A DNA stretch of 64,000 nt from Dendrolimus kikuchii (taxonomy: Eukaryota > Arthropoda > Insecta > Lepidoptera > Lasiocampidae): positions 2,963,501-3,027,500 of the forward strand of contig CM034388.1 of assembly GCA_019925095.2 (NCBI GenBank). The letters run 5' to 3'. Shown piece by piece: positions 57,897 through 64,000 of the stretch. The position numbers and the translations under genes were made by a program. Position 1 is the first letter of the stretch; every line of letters begins with the position of its first letter. A model generated the notes under the pieces. It saw nothing but the letters and a program-made list of their open reading frames with translations, had not been told where the DNA came from and searched no databases.

Positions 57897-60800
57897 GTAA
57901 CAGATTTCATTGTCTTAGGAGTTTATCATCAGATAAAAGCTATCCATTCAATAAATTATAACCCGACTGAATTTGGAAGTGAAACAATTTATTTCCGCAA
58001 CTGTTTAATTGTTCATGTTGTATTTTATCTTATGAACTACTTTTATCTGGTAATAGCCCTATTTCTTTTTATACATTTCAATCTAGATTTACTCGTTGCA
58101 CTATTCCTTAAAATTTCTTTCAGTTAACTTCCCTTATTCCATTGTTAACTATTTTTAACTAAACGACGTCACGAAAAAAGTACAAACATAATAAAATTGG
58201 CCAACTAAGTGTCACGTACGTTGAAGTGTTTCGCAAAGATGATGGAGAGGAGAGGAGATTCTTAATTCGTCCTGATTTTCTTAATAATTTATCTACAGAA
58301 CTCTAAAAAGCATTTAAATGAATATACCTACTAGATATGTAAAATTATCTCCAGAAGGTTCAGGAAGGTCTGGAAGAAATCGCTATTAGCGATAAGACCG
58401 CCGATTGTACTAGTTGAATGATTGTAAATTCTGATGTGTACTCTTTCTTGTGTGCAATAATGAAATCTCGTATTCTATTCTACCCTATATCACAAAATTA
58501 CTTGGTACACACAAACATTTTTTATCTCTTAGTTAAATGTATAAGGACCGCTACCTTCTTAGTGAATTTCATTCATATAGACACCTAGCCCTTTCTATCC
58601 CTGTTCCATCTGGGATAATGTTAGTCTGAGAAACTGTAGCTAAATGCGTATTGTTTATAGTGTTAACAAAACGCCGTTAATTATTTGCTGCTCTAGTGTA
58701 TATAACATAGGTACGTTATGTATCGATGTTAAACGTCATTAACAATTAATAACAATTTCGCATTAAAGCCATCGCTACATCTGCGTGGAACATTGCACTA
58801 ACAATAATATTATCCCAAATGTAGAAGAGGTATAAGAAAAACAATGGATGCCAATTTTCGATGATTTTATAGGGAACAGAATATTGTTTATTGCACACAA
58901 TAAAGATTCGTTTTTGTCAACTACTACTGAACCATTAAAATAATATGTAAAACCGAAATTCCTTAAGATGTGACTGCTAAATATCTTGACGTGGCAACTT
59001 GTTCCAGGATTTGAGAAGGTCAGCCAAGGTCTAGAAAAAGTTGGGAGGATAGTTGGTCAAACATTGGACAAAACTACTCCAGTATTGGACAGAATAACCT
59101 TCGAGAGTGAGAGACTAAGCCACAGCGAAGCATCGTCTAGAAGAAACAGTGATGACGGGAGAAGTAAAGATGTGTTTAGAGGTAGATATATAGATTCATA
59201 CTTTCATACTATCTGTTAATATATATACTCCCCAAAACCCTTTACGAATTTATCAATTACCTTAATTTTTCTCTTTCAAACCTTGTTATTACACGCTTTA
59301 ATTCCTTAATTACCATTCTTATAAGGCACTAATTCTTTTGATATTCTTCAACTTTATTTATTCCACATTTCTTATAAAATTTGTCGATTCATGTTGACTT
59401 GTTATGCTCATTTTTATGATACCTTTTATTCAACCTTCTGTTATACCGATCTACTATAAAGATCATTGTTTGCTGCAAGACTGCTGAGATAATTCGGCAG
59501 ACTTACTATTTCATATACACCACATTACAGGGCTCAATAGGCAACACAAAGTACATTGTATTAGTCGGCAGTCGGTATTCGTTCAGATTCAGACACGTAT
59601 ATTGCATATACTTATAAGACTTCTTAATAAATAAAATAAAAAAAGCTTTTATTTCTTAGATTATGATAAGACTATCGTATTTCTAGCAGGAATTCGTTTA
59701 ATTCAATTTGATTGTTAGCTTTCTTATTTTTTTTTATCCAATAACCCGAGATTGGGTAAAGACCTCCTCCAAAAATACCCATTTAATTTTGTCTCTGTCG
59801 TGTCGTGTTAGGCCTAGTTTGGGCCGGCTTTTTTCTTGATCTCATCCACCAGTCAACTACCGTCTATTTGCAACATTTCTTATTATTCATTGATTCATTC
59901 AATGCTCACATTTCAACTGCATTGACATCAATGTTGCATGTTTCTTCTGCCATACCTAACTTCCATTGCCATAAATTAGTATTGACCTCTTGATGGACAA
60001 CCAAACATGCTTTTGTTATTATCTTTTTTATTAAATCTACTTTTAATTCTGCAGATGGCACGAGCTCGGAACCACCCACGGCCACTTTAACCAGTCTAAA
60101 CGCGTGGAACGATCTAGCAAATTCTACTTCTACCACCAGGACCGAGCTGAGCGTATCAGATTCAAGTGATGATCAGGTACTCCCTATTTGCGAGATTGTA
60201 AGAACGTAATTTTCATTCCTTCATTCACCTACTTTATGTTTTAGCATTAAAGAATTTTAGGACTTCTGTTTTTAGTTTAAATCAATCAAATTTTGAAAGG
60301 AGAAATATTTTCAGTTTTTGAGTGATTTAGTTTAAAATGCCAAAAAATAACTTCTGGTAACTTCTAGACTTACAATGTAGCTGAAACATTCACTTAGATC
60401 TTGTTTTCTTGAAGGTAATTCTAAAATTTGCACATATACGAATACCTTCTTTTTACTACCATGCTGGTCCTTATCAGCTAGGCGGCCATCATCGCTTCCT
60501 TAGTTTGAGCTTGACGCTGGCGTACATAAAGGTTCTTAAGAACGCAAGTTAGGGAATTAAGAGGGAAGAACTCCCAGCGTAAGTTTTAGCAGAGCACTAT
60601 TTAAAACATGGGGTTTTTAAAAAGTTCTCATTATTTATTCGAGTCCGAATACATTGGTCTCTCTTTTGGTGTTGTAAATCGCCATAACTGACTGTAACTA
60701 TTTTCCATGGTATCCGCTGTTATCCGATGTATACCATACTCCAACAATAGAAAAATTTCGCCCGGACCCACCAGAAAAAAAAACAATAGAAAATACCTAA

Positions 60801-63632
60801 TGCTGGCTAAATCCACAAGCCATACATAATAGCTATTTTTTGGTGCAGTCGTCGGGAATACGTCGAAGGAGTCATGAATCAACTCTTCCTGGGACTCCCT
60901 TGCACATCAGATCTACATGGAATTCCACGGACAGTCTTGCTCCAGAATCTGCCTTCGGAACCTCTTTAGCGGACATCATAGAAAGTCCTGCTAATAAGGT
61001 AAGAAGAAATTCATGGAAAAAGAATATTAGGAATGGCAATCGCCCAGTAAAGAACTTAACTTTGGAAATATCCTAAATCCGAATTCAAACCAAGTATTGT
61101 TTGTTATTGAGACGCTTCAAGCTTGGGATCTCGAGGTCGTGAACCTCTACGAATTTTCTATTCCCATTAACTTTTCCCATTGACTTTGAAGGTGATCATT
61201 TAGCTGCTGCCCTGCCTCAGATAATAGATCAGTACAGTGATCCAGCGAGGTAACGTAGCCAGCCTTCTGGGCACCTTATCCATAGAAGACGATGACCTAG
61301 GCTCAATATTCTACTAATATTCTTAAAGGGTGATAGGCAGAATACAATATATCTTTAATGAGAAATATTAAATAGATTTAAATTGTGGTAACTTGATTTT
61401 TGCTTTTGAAATTTTCAGAGCGTCCCTATCGAATCTGACGAGAAAAAGGTATATGCTTTCTATATGGCCTTCACTCTTTTGTCTATGTGTTTTGTCCAGA
61501 AGAGAATAAAAGAAGAATATTAGGAATGACAATCGCCTTGTAAAGAAGGTAACTTTGAAAATCTCTTAAATCCAGACCAGATGGCGTTTCAGATCATTCT
61601 TCTCTTGCTTTTAAAAAGTCTTAGTGTCTTTCAGTTTACTATTTAAACAATGTTATATTGAGCTAATCACAACACACTGCGGGATGAAAGTCTCTCCAAA
61701 TTAGCGCCACATATTCCGGTCCTTCATTATTCTCATCGAGCTCCTGTCGGCGACCATGCGCAGATTTCACACACATCGTTTGTCAAAATATAGTCTCGGC
61801 TCCAGGACCCGTCTGCCCATCGACCACTAGTCCTACAACAAACGTGATCGGCCTAGTACCACTTTCTTCTTCTTCAGACATTCGCAGTCGTCTGCTGGAC
61901 ATAATCTTCCGAAGTTAGCTTGATATATCGCGGTCCTTTGCTTTCATGTAATCCCAACCAGCAACCTTCCCCAGGTCATCCGTCCTTCGGACCGGATGGT
62001 ATTCTACACTACACTAGCTCGTTTGCTCCAATATCTGTCAATCCTGTGACAAACTTGACAAGCTCACAGCCACTTCAGTTTACTAATTTTGCGGGCTACG
62101 CCAGTGACTTTGATTCTTTTACAGATAGATGTTTTCAGTTCGTTATTCGACCATAAAGAAACTAAACCAACTAGACTACATATGTAAAATTCAGATAAAT
62201 CGATAGACTAGTAACTAACCATCAAGGGCACATTTCAAGTACGGGTATTGTTATTCCTAATATTAATCTTCCATGATATTTTTTTATTTATAGCCAAGGT
62301 GGCGAGATCCGCCAATGGGGTAAGTTCATACACCACTCGTTTTTTAATTTTTTTAAATGAAATTTAACGTCAACTTCAATTCGAAGACAGAATACAATGG
62401 TGTCTTAGCTTCTTACTGATTTGTTGTTCGTAACTATTCAAACACGGAAATAATGAGAGGTGATAATGATATATGGAGTTCACCCACTGACGGACTTCGC
62501 CACCTTGACTCTGTAGTAAACTCTAATAACAAGAATTAACTTAAAATATTTCTACTAGAACTTTAAATTATCTTATTAGTTTGGGCGGATACTAAAGAGA
62601 AGAAAGAAAGATTTTATTCAGGACAAATTACAGCATATACAGTATAATTGCTAACATATTTAAAAAGTAAAGTAATATAATTTTGTCCCAAAAGGGGCAT
62701 CAGTCTCAGCATAATCACGGTCTGTTAAAACCAGCGCTGATCGTCCGCTGTGCCCTTAAGGTATCATCACGGTAGACATTGCATCATTACAAAGCATAAA
62801 ACTAGAATCTTAAACTATATACCTAGTATATACCTAAGAGCACAGAACACCCACACGATACATTATTAGTATCAATCCAAATTGACCAGACCCATAGTCT
62901 GGTCCGTTTCGATCGATACTAATAATAAACGTTCTATATTAATTACAAGTATATGTGTACCTACTATTTTATAATCAATAAAACGTGAGTGATAAAGGAA
63001 ACCTGAGAGAGCTCCCGGATCGATTCCTGGAATGTAAATTTCAATAATTCTCGTGAATTCCTCTAGTTTGGATGTATCTATGGGATAGATTCTAAAGTTC
63101 ATTTTCGAAAAGTATGTTTGTGTAATTTTATAAGGTGTGTCTCCGTGATGATATAAAGTCAATCCGTTCGGACACCTCCGAAGATAGGAAACCTAAGTTC
63201 GGGTGGCGGTTTGTAAGGAATATCACATCAGCAGCAAGCGCTTTCGCGTCGAAGAAAGATTCCTCAGCTTTGCCTGGAACGCCCTTACCTGGATTTCCGG
63301 TAAGTTCATATCAAAGCCTCTCTCTTTGCTTTCACCCTTTACCAATCATTTCTGGTTGGTAAAATATATATTTTATGATAAGTATATGTGTAAATAAACA
63401 TATTTAATATCCTGACGATCTTGGTCGTCATGAAGAAAAGCATAAAAAACAATTGTTAATGAGAGTTCTTGCATTGTTTCTTCTCTTCGAATAGCGGCTA
63501 AATCAATAACGTTAATTCTTGCAGGTCAAACCGGACTGTAACAGTTCCGGTCATGGTATGAATGACAGAAAACCATCGTTGCCAAATTATCCTAATGAAA
63601 AAGACGAAAATGTTGGAGAAACATCTCCAGAG
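57776..63632 (+). CDS. Unrecognised Ser/Thr-rich protein, N-terminal part, split gene running off the window
   Basis: Joining 57776-57896, 59008-59181, 60055-60176, 60849-60998, 61419-61448, 63135-63299 and 63525-63632 gives 870 nt, 290 open codons, each join GT/AG and in phase. The last donor (GAG|GTAAAT) shows more exons lie beyond. Start chosen at ATG 57776 (context ACAATGG). Seen: an acidic start (MEDGSEVIEETVKKV); a helical stretch GFEKVSQGLEKVGRIV; Ser/Arg-rich segments (SEASSRRNSDDGR); TELSVSDSSDDQ; and LPGTPL twice (exons 4 and 6), each after a charged Ser stretch. No signal peptide, membrane span or catalytic motif. Mostly disordered; perhaps the regulatory N-terminus of a larger protein. 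I do not recognise the family. Confidence 0.7.
58372..58492 (+). mobile_element. LINE 3' tail, diverged
   Basis: GTCTGGAAGAAATCGC block, AGCGATAAGACCGCC and a (TATTC)n end, in intron 1 of the unknown gene. Confidence 0.65.
59008..59181 (+). CDS. Unknown gene exon 2
   Basis: Acceptor TTGTTCCAG. GFEKVSQGLEKVGRIVGQTL to DGRSKDVFR; donor GAG|GTAGAT, phase 1. Confidence 0.72.
60055..60176 (+). CDS. Unknown gene exon 3
   Basis: Acceptor TTAATTCTGCAG. DGTSSEPPTATLTSLNAW to SVSDSSDDQ; donor CAG|GTACTC. Confidence 0.75.
60849..60998 (+). CDS. Unknown gene exon 4
   Basis: Acceptor TTTGGTGCAG. SSGIRRRSHESTLPGTPL to SLADIIESPANK; donor AAG|GTAAGA. Confidence 0.77.
61215..61325 (+). mobile_element. LINE C-terminal relic, VETLGPWGP-type family
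   Basis: VIQRGNVASLLGTLSIEDD and LGSIFY before TAA, in an intron of the unknown gene. Confidence 0.6.
61419..61448 (+). CDS. Unknown gene microexon 5 (30 nt)
   Basis: Acceptor GAAATTTTCAG; encodes SVPIESDEKK; donor AAG|GTATAT. In phase with exons 4 and 6, but short enough that it needs transcript support. Confidence 0.55.
62294..62319 (+). other. Candidate 26-nt microexon (frame-breaking)
   Basis: Bounded by TTTATTTATAG and a GGG|GTAAGTTC donor. It would encode PRWRDPPM, but including it between exons 5 and 6 shifts the frame and gives an early stop. Confidence 0.3.
62598..62770 (-). mobile_element. LINE 3' UTR with (TTTCT)n tail
   Basis: On the minus strand: GGGCACAGCGGACGATCAGC, CCCCTTTTGGGACAAAATTA, then AATAAAATC and TTTC repeats. 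Confidence 0.5.
63008..63128 (+). repeat. SINE-B relic
   Basis: GGATCGATTCCTGGAATGTAAATTTC resembles the B-box region of 44361-44390; the rest is diverged. It lies just before exon 6. Confidence 0.4.
63135..63299 (+). CDS. Unknown gene exon 6
   Basis: Acceptor ATTTTATAAG (an alternative in-phase acceptor lies at 63158). DDIKSIRSDTSEDRKPKF, GWRFVRNITSAASAFASK, then SSALPGTPLPGFP; donor CCG|GTAAGT. Confidence 0.75.
63525..63632 (+). CDS. Unknown gene exon 7
   Basis: Acceptor AATTCTTGCAG. VKPDCNSSGHGMNDRKP to ENVGETSPE; donor GAG|GTAAAT. Confidence 0.75.
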
Positions 63633-63670
63633 GTAAATTCTAAGCGTGTCCTTATTCGGCTAGTAATAGA

Positions 63671-63976
63671 TTTTTTTTTATTGGAGGAGTTCAGCAGACA
63701 GGCAGACGGCCCACTTGATGGAAAGTGGTTACCATCGCCTATGGACATTTGCAACACCAAAGGTGCTACAAATGCGCTGCTGCTCTCTTAAAGGAGACTG
63801 GAACCTGGTCACTAATGCCGGAACACAGCACAAGGTTGTTATGGCGGCATACTCTAGACCAATGGTGGTCGCCATCCAGTCGAGCAAATACCCTACCTGT
63901 GGGTTATTTAGTCGTCCCTTACGACAGGCCGCCAGGCCGCAGGAAATTGTATTTCTTTCTCCGTTCCTGCACGGAT
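63671..63976 (-). repeat. SINE-A full-length copy
   Basis: Minus-strand copy from poly-T to ATCCGTGCAGG, in the intron after exon 7 of the unknown gene. Confidence 0.87.
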
Positions 63977-64000
63977 AAACGGATAGAGTTTTGTTGCTTT

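Noticed and set aside
61690..62160. Two vaguely similar GC-richer blocks with CGGTCCTT motifs, including a 78-codon frame
   Set aside because: Similarity is too weak to call a duplication or a repeat family by eye, and the frame lacks exon boundaries.

Overview
This is a 64 kb AT-rich piece of a eukaryotic, almost certainly lepidopteran (moth or butterfly), nuclear genome. The inference rests on the repeat landscape. It contains R1-clade, RTE-clade and CR1/Jockey-like LINEs with the short simple-repeat tails familiar from Lepidoptera (TCTA, ATGT and ATTTC types), abundant TC...CTAG Helitrons, tRNA-derived SINEs and a high-copy poly-A-tailed short repeat (called SINE-A below; at least 13 full or partial copies). 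No prokaryotic features, rRNA genes or genuine tRNA genes were seen.

Two host genes can be rebuilt from split exons, mostly from pieces too short to stand out as long reading frames. (1) On the minus strand, nine-nucleotide-level phase-consistent joins of eight coding exons between 17226 and 2100 give a complete or nearly complete PUS3/DEG1 (tRNA pseudouridine 38/39 synthase), about 427 codons, including the catalytic RTDKG motif. One of its introns would be only 39 nt long. Its large introns are packed with mobile DNA, including a 5.3 kb two-ORF LINE and a 5'-truncated R1-clade LINE. (2) On the plus strand, seven phase-consistent exons from 57776 to 63632 encode the first 290 residues of a Ser/Thr-rich protein that I do not recognise; it runs off the right edge.

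Layout: 1-2100, old repeats, a MITE-like element and LINE 3' ends. 2100-17226, PUS3 with intronic insertions. 17227-24060, Helitron remnants, LINE 3' ends, a roughly 445-bp direct duplication and SINEs. 24900-27270, a 5'-truncated LINE carrying a reverse transcriptase. 29340-31560, an RTE LINE that has lost most of its reverse transcriptase by an internal deletion. 33640-33916, a CpG-rich block ending in a strong splice donor (possible promoter and first exon). 34764-36975, the 3' half of a Ty3/gypsy element. 37-40.8 kb, RTE and Penelope-like relics, a small complete Helitron and a 1.7 kb Helitron swollen by 109 tandem copies of a 9-bp unit. 41-45.2 kb, two copies of one unclassified LINE, one carrying a nested R1 fragment, plus Helitrons and a tRNA-SINE. 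45.85-49.6 kb, a young Ty3/gypsy element with a fused gag-pol frame whose integrase core is deleted. 49.6-57.6 kb, RTE, LINE, SINE, LTR-like and Helitron fragments, including a head-to-tail Helitron dimer. 57.8-64 kb, the second host gene with repeats in its introns.

Apart from the two host genes, everything protein-like is retroelement coding sequence, mostly truncated. Only the CR1-like LINE at 9.76-15.1 kb looks intact. I found no convincing new multi-gene system. The most unusual observations are the ultra-short PUS3 intron, the unknown Ser-rich gene with its repeated LPGTPL motif and a frame-breaking microexon, the internally deleted but end-preserving retroelements, and the rearranged or expanded Helitrons.
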